A stretch of DNA of 64,000 nt from Sporosarcina psychrophila (GCF_001590685.1 NZ_CP014616.1:3223001-3287000), one strand, 5' to 3'. Shown: positions 1 through 9,040, counted from the stretch's first letter. Notes: generated by a model not told the origin, from the letters alone. Numbers and translations are program-made.

Positions 1-736
1 TACCGGGACTATTTTGAATGATTTCAGCAAACTCCTGCCATGTTTCGATGGGTTTGCCATCGACCACTTTAACGAAGTCTCCATCTTTCATACCAGCAAC
101 CTGTGCAGGATCACCGCTAACCACGTTTGTAATAACGGGTTCATATGTCGGTACACCTTGTAACAGTCCGATCGTAAGGAATATGAAAAACGCCAGAATA
201 AAGTTAAACAATGGACCTGCAAAGATAGTCATTGCTCGGCCGCCGAGAGACTTCGATTCGAATTGGCGATCATACGGGGCAATAAGTGTTTTCTGCCCCT
301 TCTCATAGATAACCGCTTTTCTAGATACATTGTAACGGACAAGCTGCCCTTCTTCATCATAGCCTTCGATGAATAGTTTCTTTTCCAAATCAGATGACTC
401 GGTTTCAAGGAATAGAACGTCAGGATTCGCAACATTGCGGTTCAAGTAAATCTTTTCAACTTCATTCGCAGCATTAATTAATAGACCTACACGATAACCA
501 GCCTGTAATGCAACCGTATCAAAGTCTTCCCCTGCCATCCGGACATAACCACCAAGCGGCAGAAGTCTAACTGTATATAACGTTTCACCTTTTTGAATAC
601 CAATAATTTTAGGGCCGAATCCTATTGCGAATTCACGCACCATGATTCCAGCCTTTTTCGCAAACAAGAAATGTCCTAGTTCATGAAAAAAGACCAAAGT
701 ACCGAATACGATTATAAACGAAATAACGGTTTCCAT
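1..736 (-). CDS. rseP: RseP/RasP site-2 intramembrane metalloprotease, C-terminus cut by window edge
   Basis: The frame is open from an ATG at 736 down to position 2, so about 245 residues are visible and the C-terminal half lies outside. The zinc-binding motif HELGH is at residues 18-22 in the first membrane segment. A second hydrophobic segment follows AGPLFNF, and a PDZ-like stretch (GDPAQVAGMKDGDFV) lies near the edge. The family cleaves membrane-anchored anti-sigma factors and signal peptide remnants inside the membrane. In Bacilli it follows dxr, as here, 43 bases downstream. The conserved LDG motif that completes the active site is not in the window. Confidence 0.93.
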   Translation of the reverse strand, partial: METVISFIIVFGTLVFFHELGHFLFAKKAGIMVREFAIGFGPKIIGIQKGETLYTVRLLPLGGYVRMAGEDFDTVALQAGYRVGLLINAANEVEKIYLNRNVANPDVLFLETESSDLEKKLFIEGYDEEGQLVRYNVSRKAVIYEKGQKTLIAPYDRQFESKSLGGRAMTIFAGPLFNFILAFFIFLTIGLLQGVPTYEPVITNVVSGDPAQVAGMKDGDFVKVVDGKPIETWQEFAEIIQNSPG

Positions 737-779
737 GAAAAACCACCTTCACTGACCTCTTTGGCCGTTTCTAAAAAAC

Positions 780-1928
780 TCATTCTACCATAGCATACAC
801 CATTTTTCGAGTAAGCGAATCTGTTTCCAAAATTGCTTCAAGACTCGGAGTTAGAATTGTTCGATGCGCCTCCATTACCCGTTCAATGATGTCTTCAATT
901 TGCACAAATGGAATACGACCATTCATAAACAACGCTACAGCCACTTCATTTGCAGCATTCATGGCAGCTGGCATTGTACCACCTTCTTTACCAGCAGCAT
1001 ATGCAAGTCCCAACGCCTTAAAACGAACTAGATCCATTTTCTCGAAATGCAACATTCCAATTTCTTCGAGACGAAGCGGTTTCGCGTTTTGCATCGGAAT
1101 CCGATCTGGATAGGTCAAAGCATATTGGATAGGTACGCGCATATCTGGTGAACCAAGTTGTGCCATGACACTTGTGTCTTCGAACTCGATCATCGAATGG
1201 ATGATACTTTCCTTATGAAGCAAACAATCAATTTTTTCATAAGGCATTGCAAAAAGATGATGTGCCTCAATCACTTCAAGCCCCTTGTTCAACATGGTCG
1301 CCGAGTCGATTGTTAATTTATTGCCCATTGACCAATTAGGATGCGCAAGTGCCTGTTCAAGCGTCACGTTTGCAAGTTCTGCCCGGGTAAGATCCCTGAA
1401 ACTTCCGCCTGAAGCCGTCAAAATAAGCCTAGAAATACGTTTCGGATCTTCACCGTTCAACGCTTGGAAAAGTGCTGAATGCTCACTATCCACAGGTAAA
1501 ATCGGTACACCGTATTTACGGGCTTCGCTCATAACGATTTCTCCTGCTGCGACAAGTGTTTCCTTATTGGCAATAGCGATAGTTATCCCAGCGCGGATTG
1601 CTTCAAGTGTTGGTTTAAGTCCAACACTGCCGATGACGGCATTAAGCAATATATCAGCACCCGTACGTGCCGCAACTTCAACAAGGCCTTCATCTCCGTA
1701 AACAAATTCGATAGCGGGAAATTCCGTTTTCAGCATTTCGGCATCTTCACATCTTATTACAGATATCATTTGTGGATGATACGCTGAAGCAATTTCCCTT
1801 ACACTATCGATATTCAAACCAGCTGAAAAAGATACGAGCTTAAATTTATCGGGGTTGGAACCAATGATATCCAGTGTCTGTATACCGATGGAGCCTGTAG
1901 CCCCTAGTAGACTTATTTTCTTTGTCAT
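780..1928 (-). CDS. dxr: 1-deoxy-D-xylulose 5-phosphate reductoisomerase
   Basis: 382 residues, the normal family length. It converts DXP to 2-C-methyl-D-erythritol 4-phosphate with NADPH, the committed step of the MEP isoprenoid pathway. The N-terminal nucleotide motif GATGSIG is at residues 9-15. The metal-binding region [11 protein letters not shown] and the substrate loop [15 protein letters not shown] are intact. The ATG at 1928 follows an AAAGGGTG ribosome site. It sits between cdsA and rseP, beside uppS, so a MEP gene is next to a polyprenyl synthase that uses its products. Confidence 0.97.
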   Translation of the reverse strand: MTKKISLLGATGSIGIQTLDIIGSNPDKFKLVSFSAGLNIDSVREIASAYHPQMISVIRCEDAEMLKTEFPAIEFVYGDEGLVEVAARTGADILLNAVIGSVGLKPTLEAIRAGITIAIANKETLVAAGEIVMSEARKYGVPILPVDSEHSALFQALNGEDPKRISRLILTASGGSFRDLTRAELANVTLEQALAHPNWSMGNKLTIDSATMLNKGLEVIEAHHLFAMPYEKIDCLLHKESIIHSMIEFEDTSVMAQLGSPDMRVPIQYALTYPDRIPMQNAKPLRLEEIGMLHFEKMDLVRFKALGLAYAAGKEGGTMPAAMNAANEVAVALFMNGRIPFVQIEDIIERVMEAHRTILTPSLEAILETDSLTRKMVYAMVE

Positions 1929-1944
1929 GTAGACACCCTTTCCT

Positions 1945-2739
1945 TTATCCTACAAAGTGTAGAAAATGAAGTAATGGCAGTACAAAAAGGAGACTATCGA
2001 ACCTGTCTAGAATCCCACCATGACCTGGCAGGAGCTTTCCTGAATCCTTCACTTCATAATGCCTTTTTAGTGCCGATTCGACAAGGTCGCCCAATTGCCC
2101 GACAATCGATGCAATAATCGTCACAACAATAAGTATGATATATGTAGAAGCAATAGGGAAGTAGATTTGGAAGATGCAAGCAAAAACAACAGCTGACAAT
2201 ACACCGCCTACAAAACCTTCCACTGTCTTGTTCGGGGAGATCTCCGGCCACAATTTACGCTTACCTATTTTTCTTCCTGTGAAATAGGCACCGGAATCCG
2301 TAACCCAAATTACCATCAAAGCATACACGACATATTCGATTCCGAATAATCTCGTTTCAATCAAATAATAAAATCCAATTCCGACATACAACACACCTAA
2401 AACAGAAAAAGCTGCATGATCGAACGTAAATCGATTTTTAACAACAACTGTATAAATCAATAGCATAAGGACAATAGCAAATGTCATTTCGATTTTTGTA
2501 TAACCAACCATTTCGAAGACGGTGCCGCTCCAATTGGCAGGCATAAGTAATATTGCAAGCGCAAACCATGTTAAAATGCCTTCAATTGAAAATAGTTGAA
2601 TATCCCTCATTCGTAATAGTTCATATAACCCAATTGTTGCAATTGCATAAACTGCAACCGTGAAGGGCAACCCACCTATTACAACTACTGGAACGAAAAA
2701 GATAAGCGCAACGATTGCCGTCAGTATCCTCTGTTTCAA
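1945..2739 (-). CDS. cdsA: Phosphatidate cytidylyltransferase (CDP-diglyceride synthase)
   Basis: 264-residue polytopic membrane enzyme making CDP-diacylglycerol from phosphatidic acid and CTP, the branch point for anionic phospholipids. Several hydrophobic segments cover most of the protein. The C-terminal signature is visible: [20 protein letters not shown] followed by GGILDRFDS. The start codon is TTG at 2739, overlapping the uppS stop (TTTGA), with a G-rich ribosome site just upstream. This coupling to uppS places lipid-carrier and phospholipid synthesis in one transcript. Confidence 0.95.
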   Translation of the reverse strand: MKQRILTAIVALIFFVPVVVIGGLPFTVAVYAIATIGLYELLRMRDIQLFSIEGILTWFALAILLMPANWSGTVFEMVGYTKIEMTFAIVLMLLIYTVVVKNRFTFDHAAFSVLGVLYVGIGFYYLIETRLFGIEYVVYALMVIWVTDSGAYFTGRKIGKRKLWPEISPNKTVEGFVGGVLSAVVFACIFQIYFPIASTYIILIVVTIIASIVGQLGDLVESALKRHYEVKDSGKLLPGHGGILDRFDSLLFVLPLLHFLHFVG

Positions 2740-3530
2740 ACGTCCCCATTCCCTTCTACACTACCAAAACGTCTATTTCGCAATTGGAATTCTTCAATCG
2801 CATTCAGCATGCATATTTCATCAAAATCTGGCCACAACACGTCTGTGAAAGAAAACTCGGCATATGCGAGCTGCCATAACATGAAATTGGACAGCCTGAC
2901 TTCGCCGCTTGTGCGGATCAGCAAATCCGGTTCCGGTAAATGAGAGGTCATTAAATGGGATCCAATGAGCGACTCGTCGATGTCTTCGGAATTAATAGAT
3001 CCTTCCACTACCAGTGCCGCAATTTCTTTGACAGATTCAACAAGTTCTAGCCTGCTACCGTAATTCATGGCAAAGTTCAATGTTAAACCGTCATTGTGCT
3101 TTGTTTCTTCCATTGCTTTACTAATCGCTTTTTTCGTATGATCTGGCAACATATCAAAATTTCCAATCATTTCAACCTTCACGTTTTGCTCGATTAACTC
3201 GGGGAGGTAAGTGCTAAGAAACTCTCCGGGAAGTTTCATCAAGAAATCTATTTCGAGTTTCGGTCGTTTCCAGTTTTCGGTGGAGAAAGCATAAAGTGTC
3301 AGTACTTTTATGCCTAGATCATTTGCGATGCGTGTTATTAAACGGACCTTCTTCATCCCTTCATGGTGGCCGGCGATTCTTGGCAAGTTACGTTGTTTCG
3401 CCCATCTGCCATTACCGTCCATAATAATTGCCACATGTGTAGGGATTTTCCTGCTTTTAACAGTTACAATTCGGTCCGAAATTGAACCACCTGACACCAT
3501 AGTTTTTTTTCGAAAAAGTTTTTCCAACAT
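2736..3530 (-). CDS. uppS: Undecaprenyl diphosphate synthase (cis-prenyltransferase)
   Basis: 264 residues. It condenses IPP onto farnesyl diphosphate in cis to give C55-PP, the lipid carrier for peptidoglycan and teichoic acid. The catalytic region IIMDGNGRWAKQR has the essential Asp at residue 38. The downstream motifs FSTENWKRP and RTSGEVRLSNF of the family are present. The ATG at 3530 follows GTGGAGG at good spacing. The first 30 residues form a less conserved N-terminal tail. It follows the frr terminator after 200 bases that hold an R1-type repeat; I could not define its promoter. Confidence 0.96.
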   Translation of the reverse strand: MLEKLFRKKTMVSGGSISDRIVTVKSRKIPTHVAIIMDGNGRWAKQRNLPRIAGHHEGMKKVRLITRIANDLGIKVLTLYAFSTENWKRPKLEIDFLMKLPGEFLSTYLPELIEQNVKVEMIGNFDMLPDHTKKAISKAMEETKHNDGLTLNFAMNYGSRLELVESVKEIAALVVEGSINSEDIDESLIGSHLMTSHLPEPDLLIRTSGEVRLSNFMLWQLAYAEFSFTDVLWPDFDEICMLNAIEEFQLRNRRFGSVEGNGDV

Positions 3531-3619
3531 GTCGTTTCCTCCACTCAGCTACTATCAGAGCAAGTACATACTCTATCGTAACAAATTAGACGGCTAATTT
3601 CATTTTTTATTGCTGTTCA

Positions 3620-3725
3620 AAAGAACAATAGCGGAAATGCCTGGTCAGCGGCGTTGGAGTCTCGGCGTGGAATATCGCCTTTCATAGGTTATCCACAGGC
3701 CAAGAACTCTATAATTTCCTAAGCA
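3620..3725. repeat. R1-type intergenic repeat, short copy A
   Basis: This uppS-frr gap holds blocks also seen at 8920-9040: a TGCCTG(G/T)TCA block ending in GGCG, and a later block, GGTTATCCA(C/T)AGGCCAAGA, followed by similar A/T-rich sequence. It looks like a shortened, degraded copy of the R1 family (full copies near 5099, 41600 and 62211). No coding potential was seen. Confidence 0.55.
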
Positions 3726-3726
3726 A

Positions 3727-3756
3727 AGAAAAAGACGTCCTGAAATAAGGACGTCT
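3727..3756 (-). terminator. Rho-independent terminator after frr
   Basis: An 8-bp stem AGACGTCC/GGACGTCT with an 8-nt loop is followed on the minus strand by TTTTTC, 23 bases after the frr stop. It closes the rpsB-tsf-pyrH-frr group. Confidence 0.85.
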
Positions 3757-3778
3757 CGGAATATAGAAAGTTCTTCTA

Positions 3779-4336
3779 TCAGATTTCCATGATTTCGTTT
3801 TCTTTATCTTTTGCAATTTCATCGATTCTCACGATTTGTGAATCCGTCAACTTTTGGATTTCTTCACCATAACGGTGTAGTTCATCCTCAGTAATTGAAC
3901 TACTTTTTTCAAGTTTCTTGAAATCTTCATTCGCATCACGACGAACATTACGTATCGCTATTTTTGCTTCCTCTGCTTCTTTTTTCACAGATTTCACAAG
4001 TTCTTTTCGGCGATCTTCTGTCAATGCTGGAACAGCAAGGCGGATAACGCTACCATCATTAGAAGGTGTAATTCCGATATCCGATTTCATGATTGCCTTT
4101 TCAATATCAGCAAGTATTGTCTTGTCATAGGGTTGAATGACAAGCAGACGTGCCTCAGGTACTGAAATACCAGCCATCTGTGATATTGGAGTAGGAGCAC
4201 CGTAATACTCAACAGTTAATCTGTCCAGCATTGCAGCGCTTGCACGTCCTGCACGAATAGAAGCTAGTTCTCTCGTATATCCACCAATTGCTTTTTCCAT
4301 ACGATCTTTCGCTTGATCCATTACTTCGTTAGCCAT
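3779..4336 (-). CDS. frr: Ribosome recycling factor
   Basis: 185 residues, typical length. With EF-G it splits post-termination ribosomes into subunits. The three-helix bundle is recognisable: the N-terminal helix with [14 protein letters not shown], and the C-terminal helices with [14 protein letters not shown] and [10 protein letters not shown]. The ATG at 4336 overlaps the pyrH stop (TAATG), and its ribosome site AGGAGG lies inside pyrH, so translation is probably coupled. A strong terminator follows. Confidence 0.97.
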   Translation of the reverse strand: MANEVMDQAKDRMEKAIGGYTRELASIRAGRASAAMLDRLTVEYYGAPTPISQMAGISVPEARLLVIQPYDKTILADIEKAIMKSDIGITPSNDGSVIRLAVPALTEDRRKELVKSVKKEAEEAKIAIRNVRRDANEDFKKLEKSSSITEDELHRYGEEIQKLTDSQIVRIDEIAKDKENEIMEI

Positions 4337-5061
4337 TATAAATTCCTCCTGACGACCGTCCCGATCGATTCACCTAGGACGGCTCTCTTAATATTTCCAT
4401 TTTCCATAATAGAGAATACTACGAGTGGGATATCGTTGTCCATACATAGAGTTGAAGCCGTTGAATCCATTACTTCAAGCCCTTGGTTAATGACATCCAA
4501 AAACGATAGTTCTAAGTATTTAACTGCATTCTTATCTTTAGCCGGGTCAGCTGAATAAACGCCGTCCACATTGTTTTTCGCCATAAGAATGACGTCCGCT
4601 TCAATTTCAGCTGCGCGGAGCGCTGCTGTCGTATCAGTTGAGAAATACGGATTCCCCGTACCTGCTGCAAAAATGACGACCCGTTTCTTTTCAAGATGGC
4701 GGATTGCTTTGCGGCGTATGTATGGTTCCGCAACTTGTCTCATTTCAATTGATGAAGAGACGCGAGTTTCAACGCCAATTTTCTCAAGTGAATCTTGTAG
4801 AGCAAGGGAATTCATAACCGTAGCGAGCATGCCCATGTAATCTGCTGTCGCACGATCCATTCCCATTTCACTGCCAACTTTACCACGCCAAATATTTCCG
4901 CCTCCGACAACAACGGCAACTTCGACATCTAGGTCAACAACTTCTTTCACTTGTATTGCAACGTTTTTAATAACTTCTGGCGATAGACCGAAACCTTGAT
5001 CACCAGCAAGTGCTTCTCCGCTTAATTTCAAGACGATACGTTTATATTTTGGATTGCTCAT
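4336..5061 (-). CDS. pyrH: UMP kinase
   Basis: 241 residues from the ATG at 5061, chosen because TGGAGG precedes it. An upstream in-frame start at 5100 has no such site and adds 13 unlike residues. It phosphorylates UMP to UDP in pyrimidine nucleotide synthesis. Amino-acid-kinase motifs are seen: KLSGEALAG near the N-terminus, [10 protein letters not shown], and [19 protein letters not shown], then [11 protein letters not shown]. The gene lies between tsf and frr, as in other Firmicutes, and overlaps frr by one base. Confidence 0.97.
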   Translation of the reverse strand: MSNPKYKRIVLKLSGEALAGDQGFGLSPEVIKNVAIQVKEVVDLDVEVAVVVGGGNIWRGKVGSEMGMDRATADYMGMLATVMNSLALQDSLEKIGVETRVSSSIEMRQVAEPYIRRKAIRHLEKKRVVIFAAGTGNPYFSTDTTAALRAAEIEADVILMAKNNVDGVYSADPAKDKNAVKYLELSFLDVINQGLEVMDSTASTLCMDNDIPLVVFSIMENGNIKRAVLGESIGTVVRRNL

Positions 5062-5098
5062 TTGTATCCTCCATCTATTCTTTTTTCTTAAGAAAAGC

Positions 5099-5240
5099 AC
5101 AAGCGCCTATTATAAATGAACGCAGCCTGTAGGCCCACGACATGCATAAGATGGGCCGGTGACGTGGCGTTCTTTGCCCACATAGCCGGACTGGCTTATG
5201 ACCCTATCTCCTAGGCGCCTGGAGCTAGACACTGTTCCAT
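5099..5240. repeat. R1 intergenic repeat, full-length copy B
   Basis: About 140 bases in the tsf-pyrH gap. It begins near AAGCGCCT and ends near AGGCGCCTGGAGCTAGACA, so it is bounded by inverted GCGCC/GGCGC blocks. Inside, GCATAAGATGGGCC faces GGCTTATGACCC, which lets it fold into a long hairpin. The same arrangement is seen at 62211-62330 and, in reverse orientation, at 41588-41712. Confidence 0.8.
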
Positions 5241-5270
5241 GTTGAAAAACTTATACTTTCTTAGCTCTTG

Positions 5271-5304
5271 AAAAATGGGGAACACACGCATGTGTTCCCC
5301 ATTT
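5271..5304 (-). terminator. Rho-independent terminator after tsf
   Basis: A perfect 14-bp stem AAATGGGGAACACA/TGTGTTCCCCATTT with a 4-nt loop is followed on the minus strand by a T run, 17 bases after the tsf stop. Because it separates tsf from pyrH, pyrH-frr needs read-through or its own promoter, which I did not identify. Confidence 0.9.
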
Positions 5305-5320
5305 GTTAGTCTATAACGGC

Positions 5321-6205
5321 TCAGTTACCTTTAACTTGGCTCATAACTTCATCTGCGAAGTTATCTTCAGGTTTTTCAATACCTTCACCAACTGCATAAC
5401 GGATAAATTCTTTCAATGTACCGCCAGTTGATTTCACGAAATCGCCAACTTTTTGATCGGAATTTTTAACAAATGCCTGATCAAGTACACAAATATCTTC
5501 GAAGTATTTACCGATACGGCCTTCAACCATTTTCGCAACGATGTTTTCTGGTTTACCTTCGTTAAGTGCTTGTTCTGTAAGGATTTTACGTTCGTGCTCA
5601 ACTTCTTCAGCAGAAACTTGGTCACGTGAAACGTATTTCGGATTCAATGCTGCAATGTGCATTGCAACGTCTTTTGCTGCATCTGAATCTGTTGAACCTT
5701 CAACAATAGTAAGAACACTGATTCGTCCACCCATGTGCAAATATGGTCCGAAAGCATCGTTATCTGTTTTCGTACGAATTTCATAACGACGAAGTGTAAT
5801 TTTCTCACCGATTTTAGCAACAGTGTTTGAAATATGATCCGCTACTGACAATCCGTTTGGCAATGTAGATGCAACTGCCTCTTCGACTGTAGCAGGCTTT
5901 GTAGCAAGAAGGTGTACAGCAAGATCGTTTACAAGTGTTTGGAAACCTTCATTTTTAGCTACGAAATCAGTTTCTGCGTTCACTTCAAGAATAATTGCTT
6001 CGTTACCGTCAACATGAATATACGTTGTACCGTCTGCAGCAATACGATCCGCTTTCTTAGCAGAACTAGAAAGACCTTTTTCACGTAGGAAATCAATTGC
6101 CGCTTCCATGTCACCGTTTGTTTCTGTTAACGCTTTTTTACAGTCCATCATACCTGTACCTGTTTTTTCCCGTAATTCCTTAACCATTTGCGCTGTAATT
6201 TTCAT
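5321..6205 (-). CDS. tsf: Translation elongation factor Ts
   Basis: 294 residues. It is the guanine nucleotide exchange factor of EF-Tu. The N-terminal UBA-like domain contains [20 protein letters not shown], and the core contains the EF-Tu-contacting TDFV motif ([15 protein letters not shown]). I chose the ATG at 6205 because AGGAGG lies 9 bases upstream; the ATG at 6214 is too close to that site. It follows rpsB after a hairpin at 6241-6279, the usual ribosomal pairing. Confidence 0.97.
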   Translation of the reverse strand: MKITAQMVKELREKTGTGMMDCKKALTETNGDMEAAIDFLREKGLSSSAKKADRIAADGTTYIHVDGNEAIILEVNAETDFVAKNEGFQTLVNDLAVHLLATKPATVEEAVASTLPNGLSVADHISNTVAKIGEKITLRRYEIRTKTDNDAFGPYLHMGGRISVLTIVEGSTDSDAAKDVAMHIAALNPKYVSRDQVSAEEVEHERKILTEQALNEGKPENIVAKMVEGRIGKYFEDICVLDQAFVKNSDQKVGDFVKSTGGTLKEFIRYAVGEGIEKPEDNFADEVMSQVKGN

Positions 6206-6240
6206 TTTTTCCATTCCTCCTATTTATGCCATCAATTCCG

Positions 6241-6279
6241 AAAAAAGACGATAAGGGTATAAGCCGCTTATCGTCTTTT
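6241..6279 (-). terminator. Hairpin with T run between rpsB and tsf
   Basis: A 13-bp stem AAAAGACGATAAG/CTTATCGTCTTTT, with an 11-nt loop, is followed by TTTTTT on the minus strand. It lies 12 bases after the rpsB stop and can act as a terminator. Because tsf follows at once, partial read-through that lowers tsf relative to rpsB is likely. Confidence 0.8.
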
Positions 6280-6291
6280 CATTTACTGGAT

Positions 6292-7017
6292 TTACTCTGC
6301 AGCTACAGTTTCTTCTTGAGTCGCTTCTTCGTCTTCACCTTGTCTTGATTCAAGCAAAGCATCAGCCATTTTGCTAGTCAATAGACGTACTGCGCGAATT
6401 GCATCATCATTCGCAGGAATGATGTAGTCAATTTCGTCTGGATCACAGTTCGTGTCAACGATTCCAACTAGTGGAATGTTCAATTTGATTGCTTCAGCAA
6501 CCGCGATGCGTTCTTTGCGTGGGTCAACAACGAACATAACATCCGGAATTGCTTTCATATCACGGATTCCGCCAAGGAATTTCACAAGACGTTCGTGTTG
6601 TTTCTTAAGTTGTCCAACTTCTTTTTTAGGAAGTACGTCAAATGTACCGTCTTCTTCCATTTTCTCGATTTGTTTCATACGTGCAACACGTTTTTGGATT
6701 GTGCCAAAGTTTGTAAGTGTTCCACCAAGCCAGCGTTGGTTAATATAATACATTCCAGCGCGTTCAGCTTCTTCTTTAATTGCATCTTGTGCTTGTTTTT
6801 TAGTACCGACGAATAGAACTTTACCGCCATCAGCACCAACTTGACGCATGAATGCGTAAGCTTCTTCAAGTTTTTTCACCGTTTTTTGTAAATCGATGAT
6901 GTAGATTCCGTTACGTTCCACGAAGATGAATTTCTTCATTTTCGGGTTCCAGCGGCGTGTTTGGTGACCGAAGTGTACTCCGGCTTCAAGCAGTTGTTTC
7001 ATTGAGATAACTGACAT
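6292..7017 (-). CDS. rpsB: 30S ribosomal protein S2
   Basis: 241 residues from the ATG at 7017, preceded by AGGAGG. The longer frame up to 7194 runs through the promoter and leader and is not used. The conserved start [20 protein letters not shown], the motif [12 protein letters not shown] and the stretch [14 protein letters not shown] are present. The C-terminus is acidic ([14 protein letters not shown]). S2 sits on the solvent side of the small subunit and is needed for mRNA binding by S1. It has its own promoter and a leader of about 100 nt. Confidence 0.97.
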   Translation of the reverse strand: MSVISMKQLLEAGVHFGHQTRRWNPKMKKFIFVERNGIYIIDLQKTVKKLEEAYAFMRQVGADGGKVLFVGTKKQAQDAIKEEAERAGMYYINQRWLGGTLTNFGTIQKRVARMKQIEKMEEDGTFDVLPKKEVGQLKKQHERLVKFLGGIRDMKAIPDVMFVVDPRKERIAVAEAIKLNIPLVGIVDTNCDPDEIDYIIPANDDAIRAVRLLTSKMADALLESRQGEDEEATQEETVAAE

Positions 7018-7122
7018 TTTGTATTCCTCCTGTTTTGGTTTAATTCCCTCCGTGCACCTCATCCGCCAAAACGACCTCTCGGCACCATTCCTGACGTCCG
7101 TCCACGTGTGTAGTATTACCAT
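7018..7122 (-). promoter_or_regulatory. rpsB 5' leader
   Basis: Roughly 100 nt lie between the predicted transcript start near 7122 and the S2 ATG. The segment is G-rich with several complementary short blocks (for example GCCGAG/CTCGGC-like and GTGCAC). Ribosomal protein genes often have autoregulatory leaders. I cannot assign this one to a named family, and folding is not established. Confidence 0.4.
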
Positions 7123-7127
7123 TCGAT

Positions 7128-7156
7128 AATATACCATATGATTATCTTTATTGCAA
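7128..7156 (-). promoter_or_regulatory. SigA-type promoter of rpsB
   Basis: -35 TTGCAA (7151-7156), a 17-nt spacer and -10 TATATT (7128-7133) read on the minus strand. It lies between the R2 repeat after swrB and the rpsB leader, so ribosomal genes are expressed independently of the fla/che operon. Confidence 0.8.
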
Positions 7157-7199
7157 CCTTCATAGTTTATAATGAAGAATCCTATTAAATTCACGTCGA

Positions 7200-7258
7200 C
7201 TGCCCTTGTAAGGCACCTTTGTTTAGTTTATATAGGTATTCATTTGTTTAACATATAT
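7200..7258. repeat. R2 intergenic repeat, short copy
   Basis: Between the rpsB promoter and the swrB stop. It carries the R2 core GTTTATATAGGTATTCAT with the flank CCTTGTAAGGCACC, which is also next to the core at 40082. Other copies are at 24174 and 53855. The orientation is the same in all four. Confidence 0.75.
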
Positions 7259-7261
7259 ACT

Positions 7262-7768
7262 TCATCTGAATTTCAAGATTAACTCTATCTCTGTACGCCC
7301 TTTGCCTAGTTGCTTAGCAATTTCTTCTATGGACTGCCCCGCGTCGTGCAGTCTAATTACCTGTGTTCTTGCATCCTCGGCTTCAACTGGCGCCTTAGAC
7401 TCCTCAGTGGCCTGTCCTGCTGCCTTATAAGACTTGAGAGCAAGATTAACTGGCATTTTAGGTATGCTGGCACGTATTACGGGCCGAACTTCTTCAGAAG
7501 CCGCAGGTTCTTGTGAAGCACTTACAGTTGTTTTTTTGACAGCAGGTTGTTGAGCATAGACTGTAAGCTGTTCAATTAAGCGCTCATTCTCGTCTTTCAA
7601 CTCCGATAAGTATGCAACAATCGAATTATCCATTTCAGCCATAAGCTTGCGCTGTTTTTTTTCGAGATCATCAAACTTCGTAACTTTAGTGTAAAGCAAA
7701 GCTAGGAAGTAAAAACTTATTATTTGTATGATGAATAAAAACACTAAAAAAATCGTTATCATCGTCAT
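7262..7768 (-). CDS. swrB: SwrB/YlxL-like membrane-anchored motility protein
   Basis: 168 residues, close to B. subtilis SwrB (167), and in the same place, between sigD and rpsB. Residues 4-26 form one membrane segment, followed by a basic and coiled-coil region (EKKQRKLMAEMDNS). A linker rich in Ala, Glu and Pro leads to a C-terminal helix-turn-helix-like segment (IRLHDAGQSIEEIAKQLGKG). In B. subtilis SwrB helps assembly of the basal body and export apparatus. Identification rests on position and layout more than on sequence identity. The start overlaps the previous stop (TAATG). It is the last gene of the fla/che operon. Confidence 0.75.
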   Translation of the reverse strand: MTMITIFLVFLFIIQIISFYFLALLYTKVTKFDDLEKKQRKLMAEMDNSIVAYLSELKDENERLIEQLTVYAQQPAVKKTTVSASQEPAASEEVRPVIRASIPKMPVNLALKSYKAAGQATEESKAPVEAEDARTQVIRLHDAGQSIEEIAKQLGKGRTEIELILKFR

Positions 7769-8073
7769 TAGCCTGTAAAGTCAACAAACGCACCTTTATA
7801 GGGGTGTATCGTCTTCTTTTCCTCTTCATTTTGTTGGTGGTCTCCGTTTTGTAACTCTCCTTGATCATGTTCCTGTCGATGTCCGTCTGCCGCCGCCTTC
7901 GCTGCCTCTTCCGATTCCAAGACAGTTTCTTTGCCTTTTAACGCTTGCCGTTCCATAAGTGAATTGGCATGATCTAAGTTTAATTGGGTTTGTTGGTGCT
8001 TTTGTTCTGCGATTTTTCCCGCATCGAAGGTCTTGGGTATCGCAATTTGCAGTTCAATCCCCTTCAAACTCAT
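7768..8073 (-). CDS. Conserved-looking hypothetical protein between sigD and swrB
   Basis: 101 residues of unknown function. I do not recognise a named domain. The N-terminus (MSLKGIELQIAIPKTFDAGK) looks like a short ordered segment. The rest is hydrophilic, rich in Gln, Glu, Asp and His, and ends in IHPYKGAFVDFTG, an aromatic tail. No membrane segment or signal peptide is seen. It overlaps sigD by 4 bases (ATGA) and swrB by 1 base (TAATG), which supports it as a real, translationally coupled gene. Its position suggests a small motility accessory factor. Confidence 0.7.
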   Translation of the reverse strand: MSLKGIELQIAIPKTFDAGKIAEQKHQQTQLNLDHANSLMERQALKGKETVLESEEAAKAAADGHRQEHDQGELQNGDHQQNEEEKKTIHPYKGAFVDFTG

Positions 8074-8852
8074 AAGATCCCTCCATCAACAATTTCAGTT
8101 GCTAATAGTTTGCGAAGTTTGAATAGCGCTTTCGAGTGAATTTGAGAAATCCGCGACGTAGATAAACCTAAAATCTCACCGATTTCTGTAAGAGTCATTT
8201 CTTCTGTATAAAAAAAGCTCAATACAAGCTGTTCATTTTTATTTAGTTCATTGATTTTAGTAATCAAGTCACCAATCAATTCAGTCATCATAGTCTTCTG
8301 CTCAGGAGTCTTTGTACCTTCATCCTTTATGATAAACGACTTTTGTCCTTCATCGTCATCGTCATTGACTTTCTCATCAATAGAAAGGACGTTTGAAAAA
8401 TAATGTTCATGGACAGTCTGATATACCTGATCTACACTTATTCCCATGTGCTCAGCAATTTCTTCTGGTGTAGCATGACGTTGCAGCTTTTGCTCAAGCT
8501 TCATAATTTCTTCTTCTTGTTTTTTGGATTTCTCCCTAGAAGAACGCGGTAACCAATCTTCTTTCCGCAAGCCATCGATAATGGTGCCACGGATACGAAA
8601 AGATGCATACGTATCAAATTTTAAATCCCTGCCTGGATCGAATTTCGTCAACGCATCAAATAGACCGTGAAGTCCTAGACTCATTATGTCGTCACGAGAA
8701 ACGTTACGGGGCAATCCAGAGCTAATCCGTTGCACATGATAGCTGACAAGCGGCGTGTACTTACGGACAAGTATGTCTCCTGCTTCGGGATCACGATTTT
8801 GAATCCACAGGTCCCAACATACGGCTTCCTCCATCAAATCCTGTTTCGACAT
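8070..8852 (-). CDS. sigD: Motility sigma factor SigD (FliA family)
   Basis: 260 residues from the ATG at 8852, chosen because GTGAGGG precedes it; an upstream ATG at 8885 has a poor site. It directs RNA polymerase to late flagellar, chemotaxis and autolysin genes with GCCGATAT-type -10 sites. Region 2 is seen (VSRDDIMSLGLHGLFDALTKF, then FDTYASFRIRGTIIDGLRKE) and region 4 (EEMTLTEIGEILGLSTSRIS). The anti-sigma factor FlgM is not in this window. Upstream, a 255-base gap separates it from cheD, unusual inside this operon. Confidence 0.96.
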   Translation of the reverse strand: MSKQDLMEEAVCWDLWIQNRDPEAGDILVRKYTPLVSYHVQRISSGLPRNVSRDDIMSLGLHGLFDALTKFDPGRDLKFDTYASFRIRGTIIDGLRKEDWLPRSSREKSKKQEEEIMKLEQKLQRHATPEEIAEHMGISVDQVYQTVHEHYFSNVLSIDEKVNDDDDEGQKSFIIKDEGTKTPEQKTMMTELIGDLITKINELNKNEQLVLSFFYTEEMTLTEIGEILGLSTSRISQIHSKALFKLRKLLATEIVDGGIL

Positions 8853-8895
8853 CGAATCCCTCACTTTCCATGGTGATTCCGTCATAGTTACTCAT

Positions 8896-8926
8896 ATTAT
8901 AGCAAAGAAACAGAAAAAATGCGCAA
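8896..8926 (-). promoter_or_regulatory. Possible weak promoter before sigD
   Basis: A perfect TATAAT (8896-8901) is present on the minus strand, 44 bases before the chosen sigD ATG. The best -35 is TTGCGC at a long 19-nt spacing, so the match is poor. It would allow sigD expression apart from the fla/che promoter. Confidence 0.3.
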
Positions 8927-9040
8927 GTGCCTGTTCAAAGGCGTTTTATGAACCGGCCCTCTAGACGCTGGGGACTGGACGTTAACTAGCACTTTCCACT
9001 GGTTATCCATAGGCCAAGAGATTTATAGTTTCTTGGTGCA
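8920..9040. repeat. R1-type intergenic repeat, short copy C
   Basis: In the cheD-sigD gap. It shows the two ends of R1 (GCGCAAGTGCCTGTTCA and CCCTCTAGACGCTGGGGACTGGAC) without most of the middle. It then carries the GGTTATCCATAGGCCAAGAG block shared with copy A at 3689. Confidence 0.65.

Noticed and set aside
1285..1701. 138-residue plus-strand open frame
   Set aside because: It is antisense to dxr, whose motifs are intact; composition is that of a shadow frame.
3689..3697. TTATCCACA, a perfect DnaA-box consensus
   Set aside because: It is a single box within an R1-type repeat; the related copy at 8920-9040 has TTATCCATA. No cluster of boxes or AT-rich unwinding region is nearby.
7018..7194. 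N-terminal extension of RpsB
   Set aside because: The upstream frame covers the rpsB promoter and leader; the ATG at 7017 has an ideal ribosome site and the family N-terminus.
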